This document shows, piece by piece, positions 10,738 to 23,491 of a stretch of DNA of 64,000 nt; the first letter of the stretch is position 1, and each line of letters opens with the position of its first letter. Origin of the DNA: Sanguinoderma infundibulare. Taxonomy: Eukaryota > Basidiomycota > Agaricomycetes > Polyporales > Polyporaceae. The notes beneath the pieces were generated by a model, which was not told the origin of the DNA, did not search any database, and was given only the letters and a program-made list of their open reading frames with translations. The stretch spans positions 1,302,001-1,366,000 of the forward strand of contig JAVLRN010000010.1 of the NCBI GenBank assembly GCA_032821775.1, given 5' to 3'. Made by a program: the position numbers and the translations under genes.

Positions 10738-12780
10738 TCACGCCGCGTTCGAGAATTGTACGCCTTGGGCGAGCGGCGCCTCGTCGGAGAAGTTGAGCGT
10801 CGCCGCGCTCCAGCGGACGTATTGCTTCCACGCGTCACCGCCAGACTCGCGGCCCCAGCCAGTGCTCTGGGTCGACAACGAAATAGTGAGCACAACCCAC
10901 AGAGTTGCGTACGAAACACAGACCTTGTTCCCTCCGAACGCAGCCCCAATCTCAGCACCGCTCGTGCCCACATTGACATTGACGATGCCGGCGTCCGACC
11001 CCGCAGGCCCGATCCACTTGCCCACATTCCTCATATCCCGCGTCCACAGGCTGCTGCTCAAGCCCTGCGGCACACCATTGTTCCACTCGATCGCCTCCTC
11101 CAGCTCGTCGAAAACGCCCACGTTCAGCACGGGTGCGAACGTCTCCGTGCTCCACACCTGATCCTTGACGTTCACCTGCTGCGGGATCGCGATCGTCGGC
11201 ATCACGAAGTTGCCCTTGTCTAGCGGGCTCGAGAGTTCCGTGTACGGCGCGCCGCCGGTGAGGATTTCTGCCCCAGTCTGTTTGAGGCGTTCGATGGCGG
11301 CGGCATAGATCCCGACGGCGGCGCGGGTGTGCAGGGGCCCAAGGAGCGTGGAGCGATCAAGCGGGTCGCCTGGGCGGACGGACCGGTAGAGAGACTGAAG
11401 GCGGGAGAGGAAGGACTCGACGATGGAGGAGTGGAGATACAGGCGGCGCGTGGACGTGCAACGTTGGCCGGCGGTACCGACTGCCCCGAAGAAGACTGCG
11501 GGCACGGCCAGATTGAGGTCCGCGTCGGGCATGACGATCGCAGCTACCGCACGCAATAAAAACGTTAGCCTAATCCCGACATGTACACTAAGAGGATGGA
11601 TGCGCACCGTTGTTCCCTCCAAGCTCGAGCAGGACCTTGCCAAAGCGGCCTTGGACGACCTGGCCAACCTCGCGGCCGACGGCCTCGCTGCCGGTGAAGG
11701 ACACCATATCGACGTCGGGGCTACCAACTACTTGCTCACCTACTGCCTTGCCGCCGATGACGAGGCCCGCGGCCGCACCTGGAATGCCATTCTTCTCCAG
11801 CACGTCAGCGACGATCTTCGTCACAGCGATGGAGCTGAGGGGCGTGCTTGGAGCAGGTTTCCAGAGTGTCGCGTTTCCTGCCGCAAAGGATAGGGCAAGG
11901 TTCCTGCGGTAGTTGTATGCACCTTGTGAGGTGGTCTGCGCGACAGGGAAACGGAATGCACGCACCAGCCGTAGACAGCTACGGGAAAATTGAACGCAGA
12001 AAGGACAGCAACAACTCCAAGTGGGTTGGGGACTGGAGAATACGTAGGCGACAGGGAAATGTATCTGTTGAGTGGATGAATGCGCACCTTCAAGAATGCT
12101 GTGGCCAGGACGTTCCGAGGCTACCACCCGGCCATTCATCATACGAGACAGCCCAACACCATAATCCGCCTATCTCCTCGTTCAACCACTACTTGCGTGC
12201 GGGAAGGCATTAAGGAAGAACTCACAATGTCAATGAATTCCTGTACCTCTCCCTCTCCCTCTGTCCGGATCTTGCCCATTTCCAGCGAGACCAGCGCACC
12301 CAATGCATCTCTCTGGGAGACAACACGTGTGACGGCATATATGTTGCAGCGAGATGGCGGTCGTCGGGAGAGAGTTGGAGACGCACCTTGACCGCCAGCG
12401 CCTCCCGGATCTGGCGCAATATCTCGCCCCGCTTGGGAGCGGGCACACTCCTCACCACCTTGTATGCCTCCCTCGACTTCTCCAGCGCACGCTGGACCTC
12501 TGCAGGTGTAGCCTAAATAACATTCAAAACAAATCATCACTCAGGAACAGTCACTCGCGTCCACGATACCCACCGACTTTACACGAGCCAGCACCTCGCC
12601 GGACGTGGGGCACACGCTCTCCAGGACGTCACCAGACCCCGTCCATTTGCCGTCGTAAACACCAAGAAGCTCCGTCTCCGTCCGGATGTCCAACGCAGAG
12701 AGGACCGTAGAGGCTCTAGAAGAGAGGCCCCGAGCAAGAGGAGCACGTCGGAGGGAGGAGAGAGTACGTCTGGTGATCAT
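10738..12780 (-). CDS. ALDH7: ALDH7-type aldehyde dehydrogenase (alpha-aminoadipic semialdehyde dehydrogenase family, antiquitin)
   Basis: NAD-dependent aldehyde dehydrogenase. Eight exons (12780-12574, 12512-12387, 12312-12226, 12169-12088, 12032-11966, 11903-11608, 11543-10924, 10866-10738) join in frame to 537 residues, the usual family length plus a leader. The N-terminus MITRRTLSSLRRAPLARGLS is Arg/Ser-rich and looks like a mitochondrial targeting peptide. Family signatures: NPLGVVAVLSAFNFPVAVYG, SFAAGNATLWKPAPSTPL, SFTGSEAVGREVG, LELGGNN with the general base Glu, GTAGQRCTSTRRL with the catalytic Cys, ETFAPVL, GIVNVNVGTSGAEIGAAFGG and GRESGGDAWKQYVRWS. The last block, with its APLAQGV.F ending, points to ALDH7 rather than other ALDH classes. 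Expected role: lysine-derived or osmotic-stress aldehyde oxidation; the exact substrate is inferred. Confidence 0.9.
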
Positions 12781-13966
12781 GGTGGTCTGCAACTAGCCGG
12801 CGTCGACGATGTCCATACTGGAGGACCCTTGCGGACATGATCCGACCCGAGCGCGCTTCCCGACGTCTAACCCCCGCTTAGATCCGCTTTCTCCATCAAC
12901 GTCCGCATCCTCGAAGCCTTCGTGGCGTCGGTGAGCTGAAACTAGGCATTCAAACCTCACGTGAATTAGTTAACGTTCAACGCCTATGGACATCGTGAAC
13001 TGCATGAATCATCTCGAGCCCCGAGGCACGGTATACGAGATTCATAGGGTCGATTTACTCATTAATATTCTTTCTAAATATTTTTCACTGAAGTTTCATT
13101 TCCGCTTGTATCAAACAGATCTAACGTGACTTGCGGTGCGTTCAGTGCTCTCTCCTGGTTGACTTCTCGAGGCAATGTTGGTTCAGCCTTGAATTTATAT
13201 CAATACGGAACTGATGACAAGGACATACGATCACCTCCAAGGCCCCACGACGACAACCTACCACGCAACTGCAGTCGCTCTCTCTGGTCTGCTCGCACCA
13301 GCTTCGTAAATATTCACCCGCCCCAGTATCCGGGACCTTTTTTTGTTGGCTCCGGCGCAATTCCGGCGAAATCTGCATACCTTTAGCCCTGGTTTGACAG
13401 CCCGGGCTCCTGCACGAGTCATCGACATCCGCGAGCTCTGCTGCCGTACTTCGAACATGCGATGGCAATGAATCCTTGTCGGATACGGCGCCGTCGAACA
13501 TCGTGGTGTATCTTAGCAACGCACGCGTCGGTCGACCTGAAATTTGAGAGCTTGAGGCCTGAGGAGGCGAGGCCTAGCCGGCGCAGTACTAGTGCTGGAG
13601 AGCGTACCTGATTGCGAGCAATTTGGCGCAACCGAATGGTCAGGTCAGGTCTGCTCGGACTGCTCGGTCGAGAGAACATATTGTGCTCACCAGCGGCGAC
13701 TTTGGTATGGACAGTTCGTCCCAAATGCCGGCGACGAAAGTGGTCATAGACATCCTATCAAGACTCAACTGAGTACCACCACGGTTCAGATGTTCCGTTG
13801 TACACGTTTCAACAGCTGAGAGCGATCGAGGTTGTGTTCGCGGCTTCTTGATAACAGCGTTACAGAAACCATGGTTTGTGGATAATGCTGTCTGTTAGCT
13901 GAACGATTCCTAGCACTCAAGTGCGAGTCAACCAGCTACAATTCCCAATAAGGAACATACAGGCAT
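12781..13966. other. Intergenic stretch between ALDH7 and JIP5
   Basis: About 1.2 kb. Holds the ALDH7 promoter, including an AT-rich patch near 13055-13110, and the JIP5 3' flank. No domain or coding-like exon was recognised on either strand. Confidence 0.5.
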
Positions 13967-15577
13967 TCAGAGGTCAGCGAAGAATGCAGGCTCCGCATCG
14001 ACTTCGTTCTTCCCCTTCCGCCGCTTCGCCGCTTGGAGCGGGTCTTGTTCCTTCTTCCGTTTCCGTTTCCTCGGCTCGGGATCTGCTTCCTCCTCGTCGC
14101 TCGAGTCTCCTTTGTCTCCTTTCGTTTCTTCACCTTCCACGTCATCAGCCTCTCCACCGTCGTCCCTCGCCTTCCCCTTCGACGGACCCGCATGCGCCTT
14201 CGCCCCCTCGTCCGCGCCGCTCTCACCTCCCCCATCCTCATTTTCACCAGAGTCCGCATCGCTTCCCTCTCCACCACTTCCGTCGCCGTCGCCCTCCTCC
14301 TCTTCGTCATCCTCGAACACCTCCTGCAAGTCCGTCAGTTTCAACACCTCCTCGTGCCCCACGCTCCCAACCCAGCGCCCCTCGCCACCCATGTCCACCG
14401 CGATGCGCTCGATCGGGAACTCGCCATGGTCGGCGACGACCCCGAGGAGCTTCGTCGGGAAGAGCTGCACGGCGCGGAGGAGGCCATCCGACGACCCGGT
14501 GAGGAGTGTCGACTGGGCATTTGGGTATCGAGAGGGGATCGCGCATAGTGCGTCGATGGATTGCGGGTGGCTGAGGGAGCGGGTCGGTCAATATGCGAAG
14601 GGTGGAGGGCAGAGCAGGACGTACCCGGGAATACGATCCACGCAGTCTCCCCAGCCGCTTTTCCGGTTGAATATAGACAGGATGCCTAATTGGGTCCCGA
14701 CAACGATCTTCTGTCCTCTGTGTCTTCTCAATCAATGCTTCGTGTTTGTGCAGCATGGAGCTCGCGTACGTACCCTTTGATGGGGAGAATCGAGAGGAGC
14801 TCGTCCTCCTGGTCTTCGGACTGAGCGACGGGCTCCATTTTCTTGGACCTGACGTCCATCACTGAGAGCGTGCCATCGCCACTGAGCGAATATAAGCGCG
14901 GTATGAGATGAGCAGGAGAAGGCAAATCCAAACCTCGTAGTGACGAGCTGCTTCTTGTCGTCCAGCCACATGAAGTCGGAGATGAAGTCAAAGTGGTGCG
15001 CGTACCTGCGCACGGCGTCTTGTTTTCGAGGGTCCCACAACTTTACGTTGCGTTGTTGGATGTCGTGTATGTGGACAAATTGCAGGCGGTACTGACCTTG
15101 ATAACGCCGTCATCGTCTCCAGACGCAAAGAGTTGCGGGAGCAATCGCTTCATGCGATTGATGGGGACACTTGCAAACACTACCTAGGTCAGAGACAGGC
15201 GTTCAGCAGGCGACAGAACGACAGCGAACCCACTCATGTGCGGCAGCGCGCGTCTCGACGACCTCCCCAGTCCCTACGTCGATGGTGCTAGGATTCGAGA
15301 TGCCAGGTAAGGGGAAAGATCGGATCTTAAAAAGACAAGTGACGCACTGAATAGCCTTCGCCTTGCCTCCAGCCCACAGCTTTGCCCCATCCTCGGTCAT
15401 AGCGAGGGTTCGACATGACTTCTTGGACGGCCGGATGGAGAGCTTCTCCTCGTAGTTGCCCTGCTCGTCGTAGCTGAAGGCCTTGACATGACCAGTGACG
15501 AGTCCGGTAGTCACAAGAGATTGCTCTGGATGGAAAGCTAAGTCGAATATTTGTGCGCCGACAGGAATGTCGGGCAT
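13967..15577 (-). CDS. JIP5: WD-repeat protein JIP5/WDR55 (ribosome biogenesis)
   Basis: Nucleolar WD40 protein of the JIP5/WDR55 family, linked in yeast to large-subunit ribosome biogenesis. Start ATG at 15577 (MPDIPVGAQIFDLAFHP, first blade). Several short introns interrupt it. Readable repeat pieces in order are LVTTGLVTGHVKAFSYD, SKKSCRTLAMTEDGAKLWAG, FASGDDDGVIK, LWDPRKQDAVRRYAHHFDF, GDGTLSVMDVRSKKMEP, a GTQLGILSIFNR strand, and LLTGSSDGLLRAVQLFPTKL followed by LGVVADHGEFPIERI. The last block is highly characteristic of the family. The tail is a long acidic Glu/Asp/Ser tract, then basic KRKRKK and KRRKGK runs and the terminal FFADL, also a family mark. It is divergent from the glutaminase gene at 16.9 kb, and both lie in arm A of the inverted duplication; the arm B copy is dead, so this is the working gene. 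Confidence 0.88.
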
Positions 15578-16905
15578 GTTGTGAAGGAAAGGGACTCGGA
15601 AGAGGACAAGTCGGGATTAGCGCCCATGCGCAAGTTTTCCGAAAAAGTCAATCTAGACGCCCTGGGAGGCATTGCATCCAGGTAGCTCCTGGTGAGTTCA
15701 CCATAGGTGTCCTACCATCCACTTCCCATTCCAAGTTTCTTCCACATGGGCTGGACTGATATCTTCACCACCGAAGAAGGAGCATACCGCCATGCTTCTG
15801 TCGTGGCTTTACCCCGGAGCGACCTCGAGCATTTTCGCGCATATACCCACCGCAAAACCGTCGACTATCTTCAACATCCCGGATGAACGGAAGCGGTTCA
15901 CCCTCCCTGCATCGTGAGACGCTACGTTCATTGATCGTCTACGATAAGTAGTAGTTACCTCCCGCTGCCGCCCAGTCCGAACCCAGTCCGAACCCAATGC
16001 TACGCGTCCTGGAGGCCAACATTTCACGCTCGTTTGTCGTTGTATCAGCGTCATGTGCGTCCATCCTCTTCCGAAGGAGCGGGAAATCACTGCGTTGGTC
16101 AGGCGTTCACTCTGGTGCTCTCAGTGCCAATCTGTCAGGGCTCGCAAGGCTGCGGATAGTTCGAACGCGACCTTCTGCTCCGCTTGGGAGAGCTTTGCGG
16201 GAGACGCTTCCGATCACCGGTAGAACTCGTGTCTGCCCCGCAGCGGCTCAGTGCTAATTCCCATCGAATTCGAGTAGGTTGAGTTTAGCGTGAACCTGCG
16301 GAAGTGGAAGGACATCAGGTCGGGCGTTGCGGCGTTCATCGACGGCTTCTCGGATGCGGAGACGGTGCGAGAGAGTTATAGTGGCATACGTCCTGGCGGA
16401 TGCATGGCAACCCGATAACGGATCGCAGTTGGTGAGTTTTCGGATCCTGAACTCTAGTCGCGGAAGCAATGCGCGTTGACAGAGGCGATACAAGAAGGAG
16501 AGATCAGTTCCGAAACACTTGGCCACAGTGCGTCTATCATGACGCACGGTTCTCCCACCTCTTGCAAAGTTGGGACAGCCTACATGTTTTGCTGCTGATG
16601 CTGCTGCTGCTACTACGGCATTTCATGCTCATGTCTGTGTCGCTTTGTTTGTGAGTCGCATATTCTTGCTCACTGCGGGAGGAGAGGGAAGGAGCTATTG
16701 GAAGGCTGCGGAGATCGGTCGGCAAGGTGTGTGAGAAAGCGATTTCTTGCCGTGTCATGCGGTGCAGCGCGATGAGCCTGCCGGTGTGGCAGGACTGTTC
16801 TGATCATCATCATTCAATGCTCTCTCATATTCGCCACGGATCCATGCTCTTCATCTCACTTGACAACGTCCGCATTCCCTGGCTCCAGCTGCACTCGCAG
16901 CCGCG
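15578..16905. other. Divergent intergenic block between JIP5 and glutaminase A
   Basis: About 1.3 kb with a counterpart in arm B (41565-43118). It includes open pieces such as TDIFTTEEGAYRHASVVALP near 15750 and, in arm B, MLFGANLRRWKDIRWGVEAF on the opposite side. These look like exons of an unknown protein, but in arm A stops interrupt them. It also has a CTG/CTA-rich tract (about 16580-16615) and two 11-base units (15972-15993). Probably a decayed gene plus promoters; not assigned. Confidence 0.4.
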
Positions 16906-19900
16906 ATGCTCATTCTCGCTTATGCCTCCCTTTTCGTAGCCTCGGCTTTCGGAGTTCGTGCGACGAGCTGGACCGCCACGCCCTTTAATCCCCCGTCCGT
17001 CCCGCTCGCTGTACGATCACCATACCTCTCGGCATGGCTCCCACAGGGTGCCGGTAACGCACTTAATGACGCATGGCCTCAGTTCTGGACTGGGGTGAGT
17101 GGCCCTAGTCGTATGAGGGGCATATGGGCTAATGCGCTGTCAGAATTTTCTCGGATGGGCAGGATTCGCGAAGGTGGATGGATCAGCGTACGTTTGGATG
17201 GGTGATCCCGGGGTTCCCAATGTCACCTTCAGCAAGGCGACTCAAAAGAGCTTGAACGTGAGCTTGTGGATTGTAGTTCTCCCTCTGAAATCGTGCTGAC
17301 GGAGATTCGAGTGGACGTCGACCCAGAGCAATTTCGTCATGACAGCAGGACCGGTCGATCTCACCATCAATTTCCTTAGTCCTGTCGAGGTGAGCAGCGT
17401 CGCATCATCCACTTCTGTCCTCCCTGTCTCACCACCAACGCATAGCCCGACGATCTCGTGAACCAATCGCTTCCCCTATCTTACTACTCCATCTCCGCCG
17501 CTGCGAACGACGGAAAATCGCACCAAGTTCAAGTCTATGTCGATATCAGTGGTGAATGGGTAGCCGGACCTAGTAACGCGTTCATCAACTGGAACACGAC
17601 AACGGGTGACGTCATCACGCACCAAGTACAGATTGCAAACCAGATGGTATACAGCGAAGTTGACGAACACATCCAAAGTGAGTGACCCTGTCTCTTGCGC
17701 CCGTGAGTAATTCTAACGGTGTGTAATGCAGACGGAGCTGCTTATCACTCTACATTGAATGTTCGCCGAGTACTATCGTTCTCCCTAGAGTCAGAGCTGA
17801 TGATTGTTGCCACTGCAGGTCACTGGAACCACGTACCAGGTCGGCCAGGATATCGTCGTTCGTGCCGAATTCGTCAACAACGGCGTGCTCAACAACAGCC
17901 TAGACACCGAATTCCGCGACACCTCTGATCGCTGGCCTATCTTCGCGTTTGCCCACGACTTTGGACCCGTCACGAGTGTTACAGACCCGGTAGTGTACTC
18001 CATCGGGCACTCACGCAACCCCGCGGTGCAATATATTACACTGAACAACGGGCGGCAAGCGCAGAGCTCGTACTTCTGGACTCGTTTCTCCACCATGGCT
18101 GATGCGGTCGGTTCTCGATGATCATACTCGGGTATCCGAGTCCGAAGTGCTTATAGCGTCCTATTACAGATTTCCACGTTCTTGAAGGACTACAAGAATG
18201 CGGTCTCCAGAGCCCAAGCATTCGACAGCCGGATAAGCAACGACGCAAACCAGACATCCTCTGACTACGCCCAGCTCGTCGCGTTGTCGGTTCGGCAAAC
18301 GTTTGGCGCCATCGAAATAACAGTTCCGCAGGCCTCGGATGGATCATTTGACACCTTTAAAGTCCTCACATTCCTGAAACGTACGTCACGTCCATCTGGA
18401 GAGAGGTCCGTTGATTTCCTAACTGCCATGATTTGGGTTGCAATAGAGATATCTGCAGATCATGTACGTTACGAACTCTACGAGTTTGCCCGTCATTCGA
18501 CCCTGACGGAGACGCTAGACTGTGAATACCGTGGACGTCATCTATCCGTCGTGGCCGCTCTTCCTGTACACGAATCCAGCCATCGGGAAATCATTGCTGG
18601 CCCCCCTTCTTCAATATCAAAGCACGGGCCAGTATCCCAACCCCTGGTGTGTGCATGATATGGGTGAGTCCAGCGTATGGTCCTCGTGTTCCTGGTAATG
18701 ACCTGTCTGGACTCGCAGGAAGTAACTATCCAAACGCGACAGGCCATAACGATGGTGAAGCATTCTCTGGAAGTATGCCCTACTTAGCATCAGTGCTCAT
18801 GTGTAATTACAGGCTTGGACATGCAAATGCCCGTAGAAGGTATGAATTTAGCTGTAAGATCTCATTGATGGCTACTCATACAGGAGCGGAATGTAGAGAG
18901 CAGCGACATGATCATCATGGTCCTTAGCTACGCACAATGGTCGAACGACCTTTCGTTCCTCAATACCTATGTAAGTCTGTCGCCCGAATACCGGTAACGA
19001 GGCATGGTGCTGACGGACGCCGTTTGTAGGGCTCAATCCTGAGTCAATGGACTCATTACCTCGTGCAAAACCTCCCTATTACGGCGAACCAACTCAGCTC
19101 GGATAATTTCGCAGGCACGCTGGCGAACCAGACCAATCTCGCGATAAAGGGCATCGTCGCGATACAAGCGATGGCCGAGATCTCAAGGCTGCTGGGCAAC
19201 GACGACCAGTACTCCAACTACAGTGTACGTGTTGGAGGGACCGCGCTTCTGGACGTGCTGTGAGGTTGATGTTCTTCTTGGCAGGCGACTGTGGCGTCGT
19301 TCGTCCAACAGTGGCAGCAACTGGCAATCTCCAACTCGCATCTGACTCTTTCGGTGTGGTTCTTCGCTCATCCTATTGTTTTGAGCCGTCGTGGTCCTGA
19401 CGAAGTTGCATTTCAAAGTACGGTGATAGCAGTAGGTTAGTTACTGTTTAAACTGCCACATCATCGCCTCTTTTCTCATCGCTGTTCCAGCTGGGGCCTC
19501 GCGTATAACCTATATGCCGACAAGCTCCTCAGGACGAATGTGTTCCCGTCCTCGGTGTATGACATGCGTGCGTATTATGTGCCTTTATGGAATTTGCTCC
19601 TCCGGCTAACGTCCACCGACTTTAGAGACAAACTGGTATAACGGGAAGACTAGTGCGTAATGTGACCCCGGGCGATGCCGAGTACCTTCCTAGCCTGACG
19701 CGATTGAGCAGATACCTACGGACTAATCCTCGACACGAGGCACACTTACACCAAGTCTGGTTAGCCTTCCGGAGCTTGGCCTTCCCAAAACCCCTTTTTT
19801 ACTCAACTTCCATTCGTCTACCTGCAGATTGGTCAATTTGGACAGCAGGCATAGTCACGACGAACGCCGTGCGCGACCAGATCATCGGCGCAGTCGTGAA

Positions 19901-20275
19901 GTACGCGTCCAGCGGGAAGAACAATCTGCCCTTCAGCGACTTGTACGACACGCAGACCGGCGTCGAGGTCGCTGCACCAAACTTCTTTGCGCGGCCCGTC
20001 GTCGGTGGCCATCTCGCTCTGGTGAGTCATTCGATCTCGGCGGGGCTAGCGGTGTATTGTGCGGGCGTTGACGACGATGGCAATCGTTTCAGCTGGCGCT
20101 GCAACAGGCGCCGAATTTCACGAACCCTAGCCTCAGCGGAACAGGTTCGAGCACTCCGACAAGCACTCCAAGAAAGTCAGGTGCGGCTCCCAGGTGGCAG
20201 TACGGGGGAAGCGCAATACTGTTCTCCCTCATTCTCGCAGGTTGTGCTCTCGGCGTCGCTGGACACTTGCTGTGA
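16906..20275 (+). CDS. GtaA-family glutaminase, secreted or GPI-anchored (arm A copy)
   Basis: Predicted extracellular glutaminase of the fungal GtaA type (DUF5127/DUF4965/DUF1793 architecture), converting glutamine to glutamate. ATG at 16906 opens a signal peptide (MLILAYASLFVASAFGVRA). About 17 short introns were traced and all phases agree. Recognisable blocks: FLGWAGFAKVDGSAYVWMG, TAGPVDLTINFLSPVEP, DIVVRAEFVNNG, FAHDFG, QSSYFWTRFSTMADA, VNTVDVIYPSWPLFLYTNP, PNPWCVHDMGSNYPNATGHN, SSDMIIMVLSYAQWSNDLSF, NLAIKGIVAIQAMA, SWGLAYNLYADKLLRTNVFP, LDTRHTYTKSDWSIWTA and FFARPVVGGHLAL. The C-terminus is a Ser/Thr-rich spacer followed by a hydrophobic tail (SAILFSLILAGCALGVAGHL) ending at TGA 20273-20275, which suggests a GPI-anchor signal. 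No inactivating change was seen. Confidence 0.85.
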
Positions 20276-21143
20276 TGTAACTTATTTTCCTGCGTCTTTC
20301 TTCTTGTTTTCTGCACTTGGGACTATCTGGCGCGTTGCCGACTACTATTGTATCAAATCTCGAGATGAACTAAGTTCGTTATTATTGTTGCCTAATTGAA
20401 GACGCTGTTCGGACGATGTCGTAACTAGACCATTGCCCAAAAGTTGTAATGCAGTGTGGCCCAGCTCAGCTGGCTATGCATCTAGCAGAGCAAACCACAT
20501 GTTAAGAGACGTGCCGTCGGACTCATGCTGCTGTGCATAGCCTCTGAGGAGAGCTTCAACAAGCTGTCAAAGGACGTAGTAGAGGTATTGAGCTTGATAA
20601 CATCAAGTGGAGCTTGGAGTGTTAGTTGTGAGGAAACAGACGAGAAATATGTCTAAATACGCAGCGCGCTAGAAAGGGACGCTTGATCACAAAAAGGTTT
20701 TGCGGGCTGGTGGTTCCCGATATGGAAGTGACCGTCCCGATGGCTGTGCTTTTCAACATTGTTACCACAAGTCCGCAACAACTGACATGCCGTTGGCGAT
20801 CGAATCAAAGAGTCATATCTTTCTTTCTTGAACGCTTTGCAGTTTTTAATCTTGAATAGCACTCCGACGCTTTATCCTGTGGCGCCATGAAGTCAGGTCT
20901 TTATAAGCCTGTACTCGGTCCCTCAAGCAGCTGAGTACAATTCTCGCGACGTCTTTCTCCTCTCGACTCTGAACAACAGTACGTCTCCCTAGCATCGACG
21001 CCCGGTCTACAGCGACAAAGACCACCGCCCATCCGAGACTTTTAGCGGCCCTCGGTCTTCTGATTGACTCGTTCTGGCACCTACCGCCTCTATCGACCAT
21101 TCGATACTCCAAGCGACGAACGAAACGGTAACATCAAGGGAGC
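20276..21143. other. 3' flank of glutaminase A and F-box 1 promoter
   Basis: The inverted homology with arm B continues to about 20705. Beyond that is single-copy sequence leading to the first F-box gene. No gene is seen. Confidence 0.5.
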
Positions 21144-22845
21144 ATGGTAGGTCCACCTCTCATCCATGTTTTTAGGCACTGCTTAACAGAACACATCAGG
21201 TGGACGATCTCAAAGGACTTTGGTCAAGACAATTTTCCTTTCCGGGAGAAACCAACACCTATCCCCGTTTTCGTGTCCCGCTGCCTCTCGATAGCGTGGT
21301 TAGCATGAAGCAGGATCCCTCGCCCGTCATCATGCGACTTCCGAACGAAATCCTAGTCCCCATATTCGTTTACTTCAGTCAATTTTCCGAGCCCGGGACG
21401 CCTTTCCCCGACTTCGACCAGCCTATCTCCTCTAGCGCAAAGCTGGCGGGCACCTCGTGGACCAAGCTCATGCTCGTCTGCCGTCGTTGGGCGTAGTGCG
21501 CGCGACCCCGATGCTGTGGCGGACCATCGTCGTGGGGAAGAAGTCGTCGGCAAACTGGTACAAGCTCTGTCTCGCTCGTTCCGCCCTCGCCACCATTGAT
21601 GTTTCATTTTCCTACGGTCCCATCACTGAAGAGCACCTCGCCCTATTTAGAACCCATTGGAACCGTCTCCGATACCTGCACTTGGACCAATGGACACCCC
21701 TGACGGATTTGATCTTCCACTATCCGTTGCCCGCGATGCAGACACTCGAGATCTGCGAAAACGGCCAGCGGTTGTACCAACGACCTCAGATAATCCCTGA
21801 TTTGGATATCACGGCATATCGGTTCCCCAGTCTCACTGTTCTGTCTCTCACTGGCTTTCGTACGCCCACGGACCGGTCGATCTATGCTCGATTGCGGAAG
21901 CTCACCCTCGTGACGTGCCCTTGTTCTTTCACAATCCCTCAATTCGCGCGACTTATGGCCGACGCTCCATGTCTCGAGCACCTTGACCTCGAGCGGTTTC
22001 TCGACGTTCTCCCCAAGTGCAACGACAACCGGAAAGACACGCCACCGCGGCCGTTGCCGTCGCTGATCTATCTACGGCTCAGCAACCATCCAATGTCACA
22101 CACACGCCGGTTTCTTTCCCTCATCGTCCTCCGACCGACGGCGTTTGTCCACGTCGATGCTAACATCGATGATGCTCCTGACGACGCTGACACTATGACT
22201 TCCCTTTTGCCGGCAAACAACGCTGGGGCCCACCTCCCGGGGATCAAGACCATCAACGAAGCGATAGTAACCTTGGACTGTGACGAATACTCGATCGTTT
22301 GCTGGTCTGGTCCTAGCAACCCACGGATAGCCCTCCACCTCTTCTCGAACATCGAGATGCCTTGGCACGAGCGCTGCTCAGACGTTATGACCGATCTCGT
22401 CTCGATCTTCGGTCCCACCGGCACATCGCTTGTGGATTTGCACATCGACTCGTACAGCAACGATGCCAGCGCGGAAGCGTGGGCGACGTTGCCGGCCCTG
22501 GAACGCTTCAGTGGGAGCATCTCTCAAGCCATGTTTGATGGGCTTCACGCTGCATCGGTGCGAGAGCCGCTGGCGTGCCCCCGGCTGTCCGTGATGAATG
22601 CAGAGACGTTCTGGGAGACCCTCGACGAGATGAGGGCGACGCTCGAAGCTGCGCTTGCTTGCATTCGCTACCGTGCGGAGAGGGGAGCGTGGTTGAAGCT
22701 GCTGGACATTCGGCTGTGGCAACAGTTGGACGAGGACTTGAATGCGGAGGAGTCCGAGGAACATGATGCTTACGAGGAGCTTTTGATAGACAATTACCTT
22801 CCCCGCCTTGGGGACCTTGTTTCAGATGTTACTTATACGCGGTAA
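21144..22845 (+). pseudogene. F-box protein family member 1, frameshift inside the F-box
   Basis: F-box/leucine-rich substrate-adaptor type protein. A lone ATG (21144-21146) is followed at once by an intron (21147-21199) and then the exon VDDLKGLWSRQF. The F-box begins MRLPNEILVPIFVYF and continues GTSWTKLMLVCRRW. It should then read RDVA.ATPMLW as in member 2, but a small indel after CRRW gives a stop (TAG near 21494) and shifts the frame. The other frame resumes VRATPMLWRTIVV and stays open to 22845, through more than 400 residues of LRR-like sequence (HWNRLRYLHLDQW, RFPSLTVLSLTGF, RKLTLVTCPC, CLEHLDLERFL) and the family end YLPRLGDLVSDVTY. Only this lesion was seen, so a recent knock-out or an assembly error are both possible. 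Confidence 0.65.
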
Positions 22846-23491
22846 TACTAATGCTCTGGAGCCATTCACAGTGGCTTTTTAACGCGCGGAGTACGATATC
22901 GGTGGTAAGAGATGGATCAACTAAAATCTTTGACCTTGACACGGTCGAGTGCGGATAGGTGTGTATGGGTCCGGAGCGAAAGGATTCGAAGGAAGGAACC
23001 GCGGTGAGAACTGATTATATAAGCAGCTGGTAGAATGTTTCCTCCCTCCAGTTGCCCTCCATACTCCGTTTCATCGACTCCGACTCTAACCGTCCAAGTT
23101 CAAGTCACTGCGACGACGTTTTGAAGACATTTGGTGAGTGATCCAACTTCGTCGTAAGTTGATTCACGGTCTCATTGGCTGACATAGCTGCGACCATTGG
23201 CAGTCGTCCCATTCAGCTGTGTCGACCCCGCCTATCACCCTGTCGACAGACGGCTAGTGGCAGTGTAGGCTCCCACTGAGACGTGTGTCGGTAGAAGAGC
23301 GGGACGGCGGCATTAAGGCAGGGCGGTAAGTGTTAATTTCGTTCCGGCATTACAGCTTGCCTGGTTGAACACGACGTCTCAGGCAACCGATCTTGGACAA
23401 CTTCGGTCTTGACGGTCCTCCCCTCCAGCGCTGGAGGGTCCAACGCCCGTCCCCGTTCTTGTGTCCCTCTCCTCCCAGGAGCGTGCTCAGC
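22846..23491. other. Intergenic, F-box 2 promoter region
   Basis: Contains the segment around 23065-23130 that recurs in reverse at about 37.36-37.44 kb. The sequence from about 23390 is open in the frame of F-box 2 but lacks an ATG before 23492. Confidence 0.5.

Larger units (their letters stand above)
14251..20705 (+). repeat. Arm A of large imperfect inverted duplication
   Basis: This segment carries most of JIP5, an intergenic block and the glutaminase gene. It reappears in reverse orientation at about 37.89-44.0 kb. By eye, a stretch of about 320 bases at the 3' end of the glutaminase differs at about 11 positions (roughly 96-97% identity), nearly all transitions. The outer limit falls in the acidic tail codons of JIP5 (near 14251). 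The inner limit is beyond the glutaminase 3' flank (near 20705), with an extra insert of about 100 bases near 20580-20670 not present in arm B. Confidence 0.85.

Noticed and set aside
13142..13519. Minus-strand open frame of about 125 codons
   Set aside because: Cys/Arg-rich random-looking translation with no family resemblance.
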